Shown: positions 33,049-42,748, numbered from the stretch's first letter. The stretch is DNA of 64,000 bases from Syntrophorhabdaceae bacterium (GCA_035541755.1 DATKMQ010000167.1:1-64000), one strand, 5' to 3'. The notes: generated by a model not told the origin, from the letters alone. Program-made: numbers and translations.

Positions 33049-35193
33049 CTAGACGTACCACATCTCTGCTTCGAAGGTCTCGGAGGGAACGCTGATGGAG
33101 AGATATCCTCTTTTTGGAATTCTGTCCACGATCATGTCCCTGACTTTGAGGGAAAGCCAGACGTTTAATTTGTCCTTCCTTGAAACTCCGAGCGCGTCAA
33201 ATGGTACCATAACTTCGAGGTTTTCAGTAAACGCGGCACGAACGGGCAATCCGGTCTCAGTTACGCCCGTTTTGAGGTGATAGAGAATCTTGTGATCCGT
33301 CCTGGCCATGATGTTGATCTCAAAAGAGAGATCGGCCATGTCGCTCACAAACGTTTTGTCGATATCGAGTCTCAAAAAAAGATTGCTTTCATCAAATCCA
33401 TAATAACACCCTTTTATCAGTGACACCGTCTCGTGCATGGCCACCCCGTGGCCCCTTCCTTCGAGATAACCGGCGCCTATCCACTCGAAGTAATTCGTCA
33501 CACGACCATCTATCTGGGGATGAATGAAATTGATGGGCTCCCTTGTGGGTCTGGTTTCACGGTCCTCCACTATAATCGGTATACTCAAGATTTCCGGAGG
33601 CTGTTTATTAAGAAACCGGTATACATTGGAAAGGTTCTCCCTGAACAGGAAATCAAAAATCTCATCATTCTCGGAAGAATGCTCATCGCCGTACCACCAG
33701 AACCAATCACTCCCTTCAGCTATATAGATCGATTCCCACGCCTTGGCATTGCTGTGACCCGGGTCTTCGGCATCCAGGAAATCCCTTGTCTCGGCAAGCT
33801 CGGTCCAGCCGGCGTTGTCCTCGCTATGGCCGATCCATATGGAAAAATTATGACCGATCCAGGAACCGGCAAAGCAATGATGAAGCTCGCCAAATTCCCT
33901 GCAATGACTGAGATAGTCCGAAATCGTAGTGGGGACGATGCCTGAGTCAGAAAGGATGCCTTCGTAGAGATACTTCAGGAAATCCCTTCCATCGTTCTTG
34001 TAGTTCTCCCAGGCGTTTTCACCATCCATGGCTATCGTGATCAAGGGCTCTCTGATTTTACCCCGCAGGGAATCACGAACTGTTCTTATCCTTCTTAAGC
34101 AATCTGAGGCCGCATCTTTTGCATCCATCCGCGAATAATGGAACGATATGAGGTCAGATAAGGACTGATCCCGAAAGATCACTTGAATCTCTTTCTCTCT
34201 TCTTTCGTACCGATAGGGTTTGTAAAGGATTTCGGGGTTGGACAAAAACCCGTTTCCGTCCCGTCGTGATCCCCAGTTTAAGCTTTCAAAAAGGATGTCC
34301 TCATCTGTGGCGAGCCATTTCACATCGTGATCCATATAGAGCGCCAGCGCATCATCGCTGACCGAGCCCTCGGGAGGCCAGACACCACGTGGCTTGTTTC
34401 CAAAGATTTCTTTGAAGAGAGTTAGAGCGTCTCCTATCTGTCGGGACGCATCGTCCGGCCTTGCGAAGGGCCGATCCGGAAGCGCTACGTTCGGCATGGA
34501 CTCTTTCGCCGACCTGCTGTCGATAAGAAGAGGGATTATCGGATGATAAAATGGCGAGGTTGAAAGCTCGATCTGACCGCTTAACGCAAGTTCCCTGTAA
34601 AGAGGGATAATACTCTTCAGAATCATCTTCTGCACGCCGACAAGGGTCTTTTTGTCATCCTCGCTGAAGAGTCGTCCCTTGGACTTCAAGTACTTCAAAT
34701 CATCGTGGAGCTCAAAGAACGTCGGGTCGATCCAGGCGAGAAAGAAGAACATCTGAATGTCCCTCAATTCTTCGTCGGTGAAATAACCCACTATTTTGTC
34801 CATCCCGTCCTTGGGATAGTAGAACCCTCTTTTTCTCAGGAGCTCATAATATCGCGGGAAGGGTCGAATCATATTGTCCCAGTTCGCGTTGAAAAAGTTG
34901 GTGAGGATAAAAATTTTGTCCGAGGCGGTTAGATCTTTGGGCTCTTTATTGAAGACGGAGACATAGGAGTCATTTACCTCAAGGTTCTCGTAATCAAAAA
35001 GCTGCGCGAGAAGGGAGGGCACCAGGTTGAAATTCTGTCTCATCGCGGGAAATTCTTTGACTATTGCCGCCATATCGTAATAGTCCTTGGTTCCATGCAG
35101 CAATACCCAGGGCAGAAGGTATTCTCCCGTGAAGAGATTCTTGTAGTAGGGCTGATGCATGTGCCAGAGGAATGATATGTAAACCGGTTCCAT
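33049..35193 (-). CDS. glycoside hydrolase family 57 protein
   Basis: 714 residues. Conserved region 1 of GH57 is at the start (ISFLWHMHQPYYKN). Later regions are RGVWPPEGSVSDDAL, the stretch DVKWLATDEDIL and TIAMDGENAWENY, which hold the carboxylates used in the retaining mechanism on alpha-glucans. A C-terminal beta domain of about 170 residues follows, ending in ISVPSETFEAEMWYV. Members act as alpha-amylases, amylopullulanases or branching enzymes; this one has no signal peptide, so it likely handles cytoplasmic glycogen-type polymer. It stands alone, convergent with the ExeA-like gene. Confidence 0.87.
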   Translation of the reverse strand: MEPVYISFLWHMHQPYYKNLFTGEYLLPWVLLHGTKDYYDMAAIVKEFPAMRQNFNLVPSLLAQLFDYENLEVNDSYVSVFNKEPKDLTASDKIFILTNFFNANWDNMIRPFPRYYELLRKRGFYYPKDGMDKIVGYFTDEELRDIQMFFFLAWIDPTFFELHDDLKYLKSKGRLFSEDDKKTLVGVQKMILKSIIPLYRELALSGQIELSTSPFYHPIIPLLIDSRSAKESMPNVALPDRPFARPDDASRQIGDALTLFKEIFGNKPRGVWPPEGSVSDDALALYMDHDVKWLATDEDILFESLNWGSRRDGNGFLSNPEILYKPYRYERREKEIQVIFRDQSLSDLISFHYSRMDAKDAASDCLRRIRTVRDSLRGKIREPLITIAMDGENAWENYKNDGRDFLKYLYEGILSDSGIVPTTISDYLSHCREFGELHHCFAGSWIGHNFSIWIGHSEDNAGWTELAETRDFLDAEDPGHSNAKAWESIYIAEGSDWFWWYGDEHSSENDEIFDFLFRENLSNVYRFLNKQPPEILSIPIIVEDRETRPTREPINFIHPQIDGRVTNYFEWIGAGYLEGRGHGVAMHETVSLIKGCYYGFDESNLFLRLDIDKTFVSDMADLSFEINIMARTDHKILYHLKTGVTETGLPVRAAFTENLEVMVPFDALGVSRKDKLNVWLSLKVRDMIVDRIPKRGYLSISVPSETFEAEMWYV

Positions 35194-35232
35194 ACGTATT
35201 AATTATCGCCTATTGACGCTATTTATTAAAGT

Positions 35233-35709
35233 CTATTCAACTTCAATATGGGTAAGCGCAATCTCTTCACCTATTGTAATGAGACCCACGGTCCCCGGAT
35301 GCGAATAGCTTCCCCTGAAGCTTCCCGGATTGAATAAGAAGACGTCGCCTTTTCTTTTCATAAAAGGGACATGAGAATGGCCGAAAATAATCACGTCTAC
35401 GTCTTGAAATTCCCTGAACACCCTCTCCTCAATCCCCTGGGGAGACCCGTTTCCGTGCATCACGCCGATCTTTCTACCTGCTATCTCTTCTATCCTTCTG
35501 GCCGGAAGAAGCCGTTGCAGTTCGTAATCATCCATGTTGCCTTTTACCGCCTTAAGTTCCCAGTTGGAAAGATAATCATACACCGGGGGCGCCGTTATAT
35601 CGCCCGCATGAATGATCATCTGAACATCCTGGAACGCGGTCCTCATTGTCTTCCTGAAATGGTCGGTGACATGGGTGAGATGTGTGTCGGAGAGTACACC
35701 TATCTTCAT
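35233..35709 (-). CDS. YfcE-type metallophosphoesterase
   Basis: 158 residues from the ATG at 35709, where the fold starts MKIGVLSDTHLTH; the frame is open 40 codons further upstream but that part is Cys- and Phe-rich and not family-like. Metal ligands are visible in SDTHLTH, IIHAGDIT, VKGNMDDY, MHGNGSP and FGHSHVPF, the full calcineurin-like set of the YfcE/MJ0936 group. These small cytoplasmic enzymes cleave phosphodiesters; the natural substrate is generally not known. It follows the GH57 gene on the same strand by 39 bases. Confidence 0.9.
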   Translation of the reverse strand: MKIGVLSDTHLTHVTDHFRKTMRTAFQDVQMIIHAGDITAPPVYDYLSNWELKAVKGNMDDYELQRLLPARRIEEIAGRKIGVMHGNGSPQGIEERVFREFQDVDVIIFGHSHVPFMKRKGDVFLFNPGSFRGSYSHPGTVGLITIGEEIALTHIEVE

Positions 35710-35921
35710 GTTACCGGAGATAGTAAACAAAATTGAGGTCTCTGTCAATGCAAAGAAAGAACACAGTGGAGTGCACAGGCAGGGCTCTGTCCGGCCCACG
35801 CCGATTTTCATTCCTGTCCGGTTTTTCATCCTGCGCGATTATTGCGCCCTTAAGCGCGTGAGGAGCCCCTCAGTGACCACCCGCTAAACTCACGCCCGCG
35901 CATTGACTTCCCAGGGAAGCA

Positions 35922-37121
35922 ATGGTACATTACCTGATGGAAATATTGAGGAAAACAACTTCAAAATTCAATGTCTACATAATGAAAGAATTGGCCACCA
36001 TCCTCCTTCTTTCAATGGGCATCCTCACCTTCATTCTCATACTCGGTCGCCTCGGCAAAATGGCCGATTTCGTTATCAACAAGGGGGTAGGGATCAGCGA
36101 TATTCTCCTCCTCATCCTGTACTCCACCCCCCTCTATCTTTCATTCACGCTCCCCATGGCCTTTCTTCTCTCTGTGATTGTTGTGTTGGGAAGACTCTCC
36201 ACAGAAAACGAAATCCTTATTCTCAAGGCAAGCGGCGTGGATTTGAAGCGCCTTTTCGTGCCGATCACAACGCTCGGAGCTCTCATAACCGTCTGCGCCC
36301 TCCTCAACGCAAACCTGCTTTTACCCAAGAGCGGGGAACTCTTCAGAAATACATTCTTCGACGTATTGAAGAAAGGCATATCCGTCGAAGATAAAGAGGG
36401 TATCTTTAACGATACCATACGGGGAATTGTCATATATGTGGACAAGGTCGACACGGAAAAAAGGATACTTTCAGGGGTCGTGGTTTCTGATGAGAGAGAC
36501 AAACAGATCAAGCAGACCATATCCGCGCAAAAAGGATATATAAATGTGGACCCGGACACCCTTGATCTGTACTTCGCCCTTGAAAACGGGAACCTTCACC
36601 GATGGGAAAAATCGACCGATACTTACAGAAACGTGAGCTTCAACAACTATACCTTTTCCATGAACCTCTCGGAGATGATCCCCAAGGTGGGAGAACTGAG
36701 AAAGAAACCTTACGAGATGAACAGGGCCGAGTTGAAAAAGACCCTGGCCGACTCGGAGAACGACAGCAAGCGGTATGACACGCTGCTCGATGTATACAAT
36801 GTCAAGGGTTCCCTGCCCTTCGCCTCTGTTGCGTTTATCTTTCTCACGGTCCCGCTTGGGGTCAAAAGAAAGGTCGAGGGCAAGCTTTCGGGCATGCTCT
36901 ATAGCCTCTTGCTCTTTTTGTTCTATTACCTGCTCATGGCGGTGGCGGAAAATGTCGGCATGACCATTCACCTGCCCGTGATCCTCACTTCCTTTCTCCC
37001 CAATCTCACCATTGCGGCAATGGGCATCTACCTCATGAGAAACTTAAATGAAGAAGAATACGCCACCGTGTGGCAAAGACTAAAATATCTGTGGGCGCAC
37101 TCAATTGAAAAGACTCAATAA
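35922..37121 (+). CDS. lptF: lipopolysaccharide export permease LptF
   Basis: 399 residues of the YjgP/YjgQ family. Three membrane helices near the N-terminus, a periplasmic beta-jellyroll region at about 140-260 (GIVIYVDKVD, ISAQKGYI) and three C-terminal helices give the standard LptF layout. With LptG and the LptB ATPase it extracts LPS from the inner membrane. An alternative start at 35937 is possible; the ATG at 35922 has AGGGA close upstream. It overlaps lptG by 17 bases. The presence of LptFG shows an outer membrane with LPS. Confidence 0.92.
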   Translation: MVHYLMEILRKTTSKFNVYIMKELATILLLSMGILTFILILGRLGKMADFVINKGVGISDILLLILYSTPLYLSFTLPMAFLLSVIVVLGRLSTENEILILKASGVDLKRLFVPITTLGALITVCALLNANLLLPKSGELFRNTFFDVLKKGISVEDKEGIFNDTIRGIVIYVDKVDTEKRILSGVVVSDERDKQIKQTISAQKGYINVDPDTLDLYFALENGNLHRWEKSTDTYRNVSFNNYTFSMNLSEMIPKVGELRKKPYEMNRAELKKTLADSENDSKRYDTLLDVYNVKGSLPFASVAFIFLTVPLGVKRKVEGKLSGMLYSLLLFLFYYLLMAVAENVGMTIHLPVILTSFLPNLTIAAMGIYLMRNLNEEEYATVWQRLKYLWAHSIEKTQ

Positions 37122-38184
37122 ATATCTCATTATCAGTGCGGCAAAGATCTTATTGATTGCCGAGCTTGCCGGCGTCATCATGTTTCTGACCATCGAATTC
37201 TTTGATAAGATGGATATCTTTACGTCATCTATCAAGATCTTTGCGGTAAGTGTAGTCTATCTTATGCTCATGCTGCCTTTCTATGTCCATGCGATTCTCC
37301 CTTTTTCCTTCCTCATTGCAATGCTCATCATGCTCATCCTCATGATCAGAGGAAATGAAATGATTATTGCGCGGACTTCGGGCATCAGTACGCTTTCGCT
37401 CATGAAGCCGCTACTTGCTTTTTCCATGGTCCTTGTAGTCTTCTCGTTCGTACTCTCAGAGTGGATCATCCCCTTCACTTCAGGCGCTTCTGACTATCTA
37501 CTCAGGGTAAAGATACGTGGAGGAGAATCACAAGTATTCTTCAAGAACGATAAGATATGGTTCAAAAAGAATAACGTGATATGCAACATAGACTATTTTG
37601 ATGCAAAGAGCGACACGATAAAGGGACTTACGGTCCTGGAACTTTCCGACACCTTCGCCATAAAAAAACGATACGATGCCGAGCAGGGCACATTCAAAGA
37701 CGGCTCCTGGTATTTCACGCATGTTGCCGAGCGCACGTTCGACGGAAACGGGATTATTGCAAAAAAGACCTACGCCGAGTTTAAGGACTTAATCGAGGAG
37801 CCCCCGTCGTTTTTTAAAATTGCCAATAAAGATCCGGAGAACATGGGCTACGGGGAACTTGCCCGCTACATAGAGAAGCTGAAAAGTGACGGGCACAACA
37901 TCAGGAGATATCTTGTGGACCTTTACAACAAGGTGGCCTTTCCGTTTGCCAATCTCATCATGGTATTTGCCGCCTTTTCGGTCGGTCTCAGGTACATGAA
38001 GACAAAGCATGTGTCCGTGGGCGTGCTCTCCGGTATCATGCTCGGCGCGTGCTACTGGGGTGTACACTTTCTGTCACTTGCGTTCGGTTACGGCGAGACC
38101 TTCCCCCCCCTGTTTGCCGCCTGGCTTTCGAATTGTCTCTTTATCGCGGCAGGCATAATTGGCATCGTAACGTTAAGGACATAG
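37105..38184 (+). CDS. lptG: lipopolysaccharide export permease LptG
   Basis: 359 residues, same family and topology as the preceding gene: N-terminal helices beginning LNKYLIISAAKILL, a periplasmic domain around IWFKKNNVICNIDYFD and three C-terminal helices, with ERNIKRYLVDLYNK-like NIRRYLVDLYNKVAFPFANL before them, a family hallmark. LptF and LptG form the transmembrane part of the LPS extractor. The start lies inside the end of lptF, so the two are coupled, which ensures one-to-one subunits. Confidence 0.92.
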   Translation: MKRLNKYLIISAAKILLIAELAGVIMFLTIEFFDKMDIFTSSIKIFAVSVVYLMLMLPFYVHAILPFSFLIAMLIMLILMIRGNEMIIARTSGISTLSLMKPLLAFSMVLVVFSFVLSEWIIPFTSGASDYLLRVKIRGGESQVFFKNDKIWFKKNNVICNIDYFDAKSDTIKGLTVLELSDTFAIKKRYDAEQGTFKDGSWYFTHVAERTFDGNGIIAKKTYAEFKDLIEEPPSFFKIANKDPENMGYGELARYIEKLKSDGHNIRRYLVDLYNKVAFPFANLIMVFAAFSVGLRYMKTKHVSVGVLSGIMLGACYWGVHFLSLAFGYGETFPPLFAAWLSNCLFIAAGIIGIVTLRT

Positions 38185-38243
38185 ATTTAAAATGAGCCAT
38201 ATGATACAATTTTCGCAGCGTTCAACAGAAAGGAGTAAGTGAA

Positions 38244-38717
38244 GTGAGGGCGTATCTTGACATAGAAACCGATAGGGCCGGCAATATTTGTGTATTTGGC
38301 GTGTCTATCGAGAACAACGGTTTTCTCCAGTGGTATGGAGACGATATTAAGAGTGGCAGTATCGAACGGCAGCTGAGCAACGTAAAGACTATTGTGACCT
38401 TTAACGGTGACGGGTTTGATCTCCCGCGAATCAAGCAGTGTTTGAATATCGATCTTCAGGCAAATTGCGTGTCCAGAGACCTCTTCAAGGAAAAGAAAAA
38501 GCTCGGCATCAGGGGCGGGCTCAAAGACCTTGAAAAGATGTTCGGCATTGAACGGAAAACGGACGGCATGAACGGGTATAAAGCCATGTGGCTCTGGGAG
38601 AAGTATAAGAATTTCGGCAATCGCGACGCGCTTAATCTTCTGCTCGAATACAACAAGGAAGACGTCATAAACCTCATACGGCTCGAAGAGATACTGGAGA
38701 GCCTCAGGGAGGAATGA
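38244..38717 (+). CDS. DEDD-type predicted 3'-5' exonuclease (RNase H-like fold)
   Basis: 157 residues from a GTG at 38244 preceded by AAAGGAG. All three exonuclease motifs are visible: AYLDIET (motif I), VTFNGDGFDLPRI (motif II) and EYNKEDVINL (motif III), which supply the DEDD metal ligands. This matches the YprB/RNase_H-like predicted exonucleases; it is short and has no helicase or other domain. It would act on DNA or RNA 3' ends in the cytoplasm. Its stop overlaps the start of the hydrolase gene that follows. Confidence 0.83.
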   Translation: MRAYLDIETDRAGNICVFGVSIENNGFLQWYGDDIKSGSIERQLSNVKTIVTFNGDGFDLPRIKQCLNIDLQANCVSRDLFKEKKKLGIRGGLKDLEKMFGIERKTDGMNGYKAMWLWEKYKNFGNRDALNLLLEYNKEDVINLIRLEEILESLREE

Positions 38718-39430
38718 CGTTCACAGAACCTTTTGAGTTAGCCTCCGTATCCAACAAGATAAGCGGACTCATGGTTTTCCCGGAGGGCACGGGAAAGTTT
38801 CGCTGCGTCATACTCTCACACGGGCTTATCAGCTCAAAGGAAAGCTCAAAGTACGTAGCCCTCTCCGAGAGATTCGCCGAGGCAGGCGTTGCCACGTGCA
38901 GATTCGATTACCACGGCTGCGGCGAAAGCGGAGGTAAGATCGGACAGACAACGCTTACCATCCGCCTTGACAATCTTAGCCGCGTCGCGGATTACGTGCT
39001 CCATCACAACAAAATCAATCCTGAAAAGATCGGAATAATCGGAAGCAGTTTCGGGGCCACCTCAGCACTTATCAAGGCAGCGCGAGACGCGCGGATACGG
39101 TGTGTCTCCCTCTGGGCGACCCCTTATCTTCTTGAAAAAGAGGGAGATGGCAGCATTGATGGCATCCCGTTTCAAGATGACATATATACCGACTTTGCGC
39201 GCTATGACGTGCTTGAAGAGGCAAGAAAGGTCAGCCGTGCCCTCGTCATTCACGGGGAGGTGGACGAAACTGTACCCTGCGCTGAAGGGCAACGAATCTA
39301 TGAGAATCTTAGAGAACCTAAGGGCATAGAAATCGTGAAGGGAGGAGATCACGTATTCTCCAATCCAGCGCACAGAGACAGGGTAATCAATCTCGCTCTG
39401 GATTGGTTCGATACCTATCTCCCCGCATAA
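38714..39430 (+). CDS. alpha/beta-hydrolase (serine hydrolase)
   Basis: 238 residues. The nucleophile elbow is IIGSSFGATS, with the oxyanion region ILSHGLISSKESS near the start; the acid and base are likely in HGEVDETVP and KGGDHVF. The FRFDYHGCGESGG-like segment RFDYHGCGESGG is typical of the acylpeptide/feruloyl-esterase-like small hydrolases. It is soluble and cytoplasmic. The ATG overlaps the stop of the exonuclease-like gene (ATGA). The substrate cannot be predicted. Confidence 0.85.
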   Translation: MTFTEPFELASVSNKISGLMVFPEGTGKFRCVILSHGLISSKESSKYVALSERFAEAGVATCRFDYHGCGESGGKIGQTTLTIRLDNLSRVADYVLHHNKINPEKIGIIGSSFGATSALIKAARDARIRCVSLWATPYLLEKEGDGSIDGIPFQDDIYTDFARYDVLEEARKVSRALVIHGEVDETVPCAEGQRIYENLREPKGIEIVKGGDHVFSNPAHRDRVINLALDWFDTYLPA

Positions 39431-39515
39431 GCCGGATCTGAGCGCGTCCATGCGCAGAGTGTGCTCGAAGCTTTAAATTGTATCCTAATATCGGGCGAAC
39501 GGACTCACGGTTATT

Positions 39516-40211
39516 TTACGGTTCGCTGTCCTTTTTCTTTTCACCCATTGATTTCAGCCGGTCTCTGATCAGGTCTCCGACCACATTGCTCAGTCCGATG
39601 CCGAGCGCCAGGGACAGAATCAGAATGATCCCTCCGAACATGATGAGAAAACTGGCGGTAACGATATTATTCCCCAGGCCCATGTATTCAAAGACGATGC
39701 CGAACGTGATGACGATCAGGAGAATCCGCACGCCTCTTGCAATAAAATCACCGTAAGTGATTCGAGCGTTCTTGCTCGTCAGATAGATCACTCTGCCGAT
39801 GAAATTGCTGAAAATAATGCCGATGATAACGATGACGAGAGAGACAATAATACTGGGAAGCGCCGCTGAAATGCGAGAGGCATAGTCGGAGAATTGAGAA
39901 ATGCTGGCAAGATTCAGACTGGCCGATAGAAAGAAGACGATGAAGATCCAGTATACGATCTTGCTCACGATCAGGGAAGGTGGGGTCTTCACGCCGCCTT
40001 TTTCCAGAAAGTTGATGATTCCCGCTTCCTCAGCCCACTTATCAAAACGGAACAGTACGAGTAGCTTGCTCAGGATCTTCTTCACGAGCCAGCTGAAGAC
40101 AAACCCGATGAGCATGATGAAGACCATGACGAGGATGCTTTGATAGACATCCTGGAAATAGTCCCAAAGGTCGAGAAACATGTCCTGGAAAAACTTCAGA
40201 ATAGCTTGCAC
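39516..40211 (-). CDS. small MscS-like / conserved TM-helix membrane protein
   Basis: 231 residues with four or five membrane helices and short loops; the first helix region reads ILVMVFIMLIGFVFSWLVKK and the C-terminus ILSLALGIGLSNVVGDLIRDRLKS resembles the pore-lining helix of MscS-type channels. It lacks the beta and C-terminal cage domains of full MscS. It may be a mechanosensitive-channel-like protein of the short group with repeated TM helices. It is transcribed alone, in a convergent position to the hydrolase gene. The function is uncertain. Confidence 0.7.
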   Translation of the reverse strand: MQAILKFFQDMFLDLWDYFQDVYQSILVMVFIMLIGFVFSWLVKKILSKLLVLFRFDKWAEEAGIINFLEKGGVKTPPSLIVSKIVYWIFIVFFLSASLNLASISQFSDYASRISAALPSIIVSLVIVIIGIIFSNFIGRVIYLTSKNARITYGDFIARGVRILLIVITFGIVFEYMGLGNNIVTASFLIMFGGIILILSLALGIGLSNVVGDLIRDRLKSMGEKKKDSEP

Positions 40212-40281
40212 GGAAAAATCTTATTCAAAGTGGGTTTGCATGTCAATGGAAATCCTCATATTTATTTTTGGTATTTTTTTA

Positions 40282-40310
40282 TTGACATTCTCCTTTGATT
40301 CGTTTAGGAA
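40282..40310 (+). promoter_or_regulatory. promoter of the ferredoxin gene
   Basis: A consensus TTGACA (40282-40287), 17-base spacer and a poor -10 TAGGAA (40305-40310), followed after 14 bases by the strong Shine-Dalgarno AAAGGAGGG of the ferredoxin gene. Confidence 0.55.
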
Positions 40311-40337
40311 ATTGTAAAAAGAAAGGAGGGAAGAAAG

Positions 40338-40511
40338 ATGCCTGCTAAAGTTGATCAAGATGCCTGCACCGGATGTGGCGCCTGCGCTGAGATATGTCCT
40401 GCCGATGCCATCTCCGTGGATGAAACAGCAAAAGTTGATCCCGAGCTCTGCACAGAATGTGGTGCCTGTGTAGAAGAATGCCCGGTAGAAGCTATTAGTC
40501 TGGAAGAGTAA
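40338..40511 (+). CDS. 2[4Fe-4S] clostridial-type ferredoxin
   Basis: 57 residues. Two CxxCxxCxxxC motifs, with cysteines at 10, 13, 16, 20 and 38, 41, 44, 48, bind two [4Fe-4S] clusters: DACTGCGACAEICP and ELCTECGACVEECP. It is the usual size of clostridial ferredoxins, low-potential one-electron carriers of anaerobic metabolism. It has a strong Shine-Dalgarno (AAAGGAGGG), its own promoter and a strong terminator, so it is monocistronic and probably highly expressed. It is convergent with the FeS oxidoreductase gene. Confidence 0.95.
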   Translation: MPAKVDQDACTGCGACAEICPADAISVDETAKVDPELCTECGACVEECPVEAISLEE

Positions 40512-40528
40512 TCAGGCTTTTGAAAATA

Positions 40529-40559
40529 TAAAAGGATGGGTCCTTAACCCATCCTTTTA
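40529..40559. terminator. bidirectional terminator between ferredoxin and FeS oxidoreductase
   Basis: Perfect 12-bp arms TAAAAGGATGGG and CCCATCCTTTTA around a seven-base loop, with T-rich ends on both strands, between convergent genes. Confidence 0.85.
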
Positions 40560-40584
40560 TGTGCCTTTTGTCTACGTTCCCTTT

Positions 40585-42588
40585 TTAGAAGCTTTTCGCA
40601 ACAATCTCCGAGAGATCGAGTGCCTTCATGGTTTCGGTCTTTTCTTTATCTTTTATGGCATCTTCCATCATGATGAGGCAATAGGGGCACGCCGTGACCA
40701 CGGTGTTGGCTTCAAGCGCAATGGCTTCGTCGATCCGCGCATGGTTGATCCTCTTATGGTGTTCTTCCATCCATATCCTGCCTCCGCCGCCGCCGCAGCA
40801 AAAACTCCTGTCATGGTTTCTCCCCATTTCGACATATGGCCCCTTGCTCACCCTGTCGACAACATTTCTCGGCGCTTCAAAGACGCCGTTCACCCTCCCG
40901 AGATAGCAGGGGTCGTGGAACGTGATCGTCCCTTCGATTGAGGGGTTGAGCGTGAGTTTGCCTTCTTTTACCAGCTTCCAGATGAATTCCGACTGATGGT
41001 AGACCTCGAAATTGCCTCCTATTTGCGGATATTCATTCTTCAGGGTGTGATAGCAGTGAGGGCAGGTTGTGATGATCTTCTTGACGCCCATTTCGTTGAG
41101 GAGCTCAACATTACCCTGCGCGAGTCCGAGGTAAAGCTCTTCATTCCCGCACCTTCGGGCAGGGTCGCCGCAGCAGGTCTCTTCCTGACCGAGAATGCCG
41201 AAGGAGACGCCGGCCTTGTTGAGGATCGAAGAAAATGATTTCGCGACCTTTCTGTTCCTGTCGTCGAGGGATGCCACGCACCCTACCCAGTAGAGATATT
41301 CTGCCTCTTGTTCGGCGAGATTCTTCACCCCGAGGTCGGCTATCCATTCGGTCCTCTGTCTTTTGCCCATACCATAGGGGTCTGTCTTCTGCTGGAGATT
41401 CTTGAAAAGGAGCCTTGTTTCGGAGGTCGTCTTGCTCAGGGTGAGGGTGAGATATCTTCTCATCTCAATGTTCTTGTCAAAGGTCGGTATAGAAATGGGA
41501 CAGTTGACCTGACATGCGAGACAGGCCGTGCATGACCAGAGTGTCTCCTCCTGGATAACCTTATCGATGAGGCCTTCCTCGTTCTTAACACCCTTGGCCT
41601 TTCTCTCCCATTCGGCTTTTAAATCCTGAATCAACTGCTTTGGAGAAAGCGGCTTTTCCGTGTTGTAGGCGGGACAAAGGTCCTGACACCGGCCGCACCT
41701 CGTACAGGCATCGAGATCGAAGATCTGGCTCCGCGTGAACCCTTCGATGCTGTTCACGCCGAATTCTTCGGCAGTCTCAAAATCGGCGATAGGCTGGATC
41801 GCGCCTCTCGGGGTCAAGCCTCCCGGAACATCTGTGATTCCCCTGAACATCATGTTCAGCGAGGAGGTAATGATGTGAAGCAGCTTTGAATAGGCGATAT
41901 AGACGATGAGTCCGAAGGAAAGGATCATGTGGACGTACCAGAGCACCCGGTGCGTGACCATAATGCCCTCCTTGGAACCCGTGAAAATGCCGGCCACGGA
42001 CCAGCCCACAAAACTCCAGACTTCATAAGCCGGTCGCGTCGCCGCTATCCTCGCGCCTTCTACAAGAAACCCTGTGACAAGCACCACGAGAATCCAGAGA
42101 AGGACGAGGGCGTCTTCAGCTCTGCTGTCGAGCCTTGTCGGCTTTCTCACATATCGTCTCCATGCGGCGAAGAGTACGCCGACGATGGCCATGAGCCCTG
42201 CAACTTCCAGGATGAACGAAAACGTGAGATAGAAATCTCCGATAAGGTATTTGATGTTGAAAACGGGTTGGAAGAAATCATCCTGAAAGGCCACGAGAGC
42301 GGTACCGAAGGCGAGGATGAGAAATCCCCAGAACAGAAAAAGGTGCATGATGCCGGGATAGGATTCCCTGAGGATTGATTTGTGGAAGATTCCGTTAACT
42401 ATATAATATCCTATGCGTTTTCCTAAACCCCTGGTGAAATTGATCGGCGAGGGTTTCCCGATCTTCCACATTTTGTATCGCTGAACGATGCCCATAATCA
42501 AAAGATAGATTGTTATCGCGGCGAGTATGTAAGTAATTATCCTCGCATACGGCCCCGCGTTCCAAAGGACCTCTCTTCCGATCTCCAT
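40585..42588 (-). CDS. membrane-bound FeS oxidoreductase (cytochrome b + HdrD-like; probable ETF:menaquinone oxidoreductase)
   Basis: 667 residues. The N-terminal 280 residues contain about six membrane helices of the NarI/cytochrome b type, with histidines that could bind heme (FHKS, MHLF, THRV, YVHM). Two [4Fe-4S] motifs follow: CTRCGRCQDLC and CTACLACQVNC. The C-terminal half has two cysteine-rich CCG domains, with ETCCGDPARRC and RSFCCGGGGG, as in heterodisulfide reductase HdrD. This single-chain architecture is that of the syntroph and sulfate-reducer oxidoreductases thought to pass electrons from EtfAB to menaquinone. No etf genes are adjacent in the window. The possible promoter is TTGATT with TAAAAT some 20-50 bases upstream. 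Confidence 0.85.
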   Translation of the reverse strand: MEIGREVLWNAGPYARIITYILAAITIYLLIMGIVQRYKMWKIGKPSPINFTRGLGKRIGYYIVNGIFHKSILRESYPGIMHLFLFWGFLILAFGTALVAFQDDFFQPVFNIKYLIGDFYLTFSFILEVAGLMAIVGVLFAAWRRYVRKPTRLDSRAEDALVLLWILVVLVTGFLVEGARIAATRPAYEVWSFVGWSVAGIFTGSKEGIMVTHRVLWYVHMILSFGLIVYIAYSKLLHIITSSLNMMFRGITDVPGGLTPRGAIQPIADFETAEEFGVNSIEGFTRSQIFDLDACTRCGRCQDLCPAYNTEKPLSPKQLIQDLKAEWERKAKGVKNEEGLIDKVIQEETLWSCTACLACQVNCPISIPTFDKNIEMRRYLTLTLSKTTSETRLLFKNLQQKTDPYGMGKRQRTEWIADLGVKNLAEQEAEYLYWVGCVASLDDRNRKVAKSFSSILNKAGVSFGILGQEETCCGDPARRCGNEELYLGLAQGNVELLNEMGVKKIITTCPHCYHTLKNEYPQIGGNFEVYHQSEFIWKLVKEGKLTLNPSIEGTITFHDPCYLGRVNGVFEAPRNVVDRVSKGPYVEMGRNHDRSFCCGGGGGRIWMEEHHKRINHARIDEAIALEANTVVTACPYCLIMMEDAIKDKEKTETMKALDLSEIVAKSF

Positions 42589-42748
42589 TACAAACCTCCA
42601 AGGCTTTTTGTCATAATTTTATCTGTATAAACAAAGTAAAATCAATAAAAATGTGATTAATTTCACTTTTTAAGTGTGACGCAGGTCTTACCTTTGCTGA
42701 ACGCAAGGTTCAGGCGAGCAAAAAGACGGTCACAACCTGCAAATTTAT

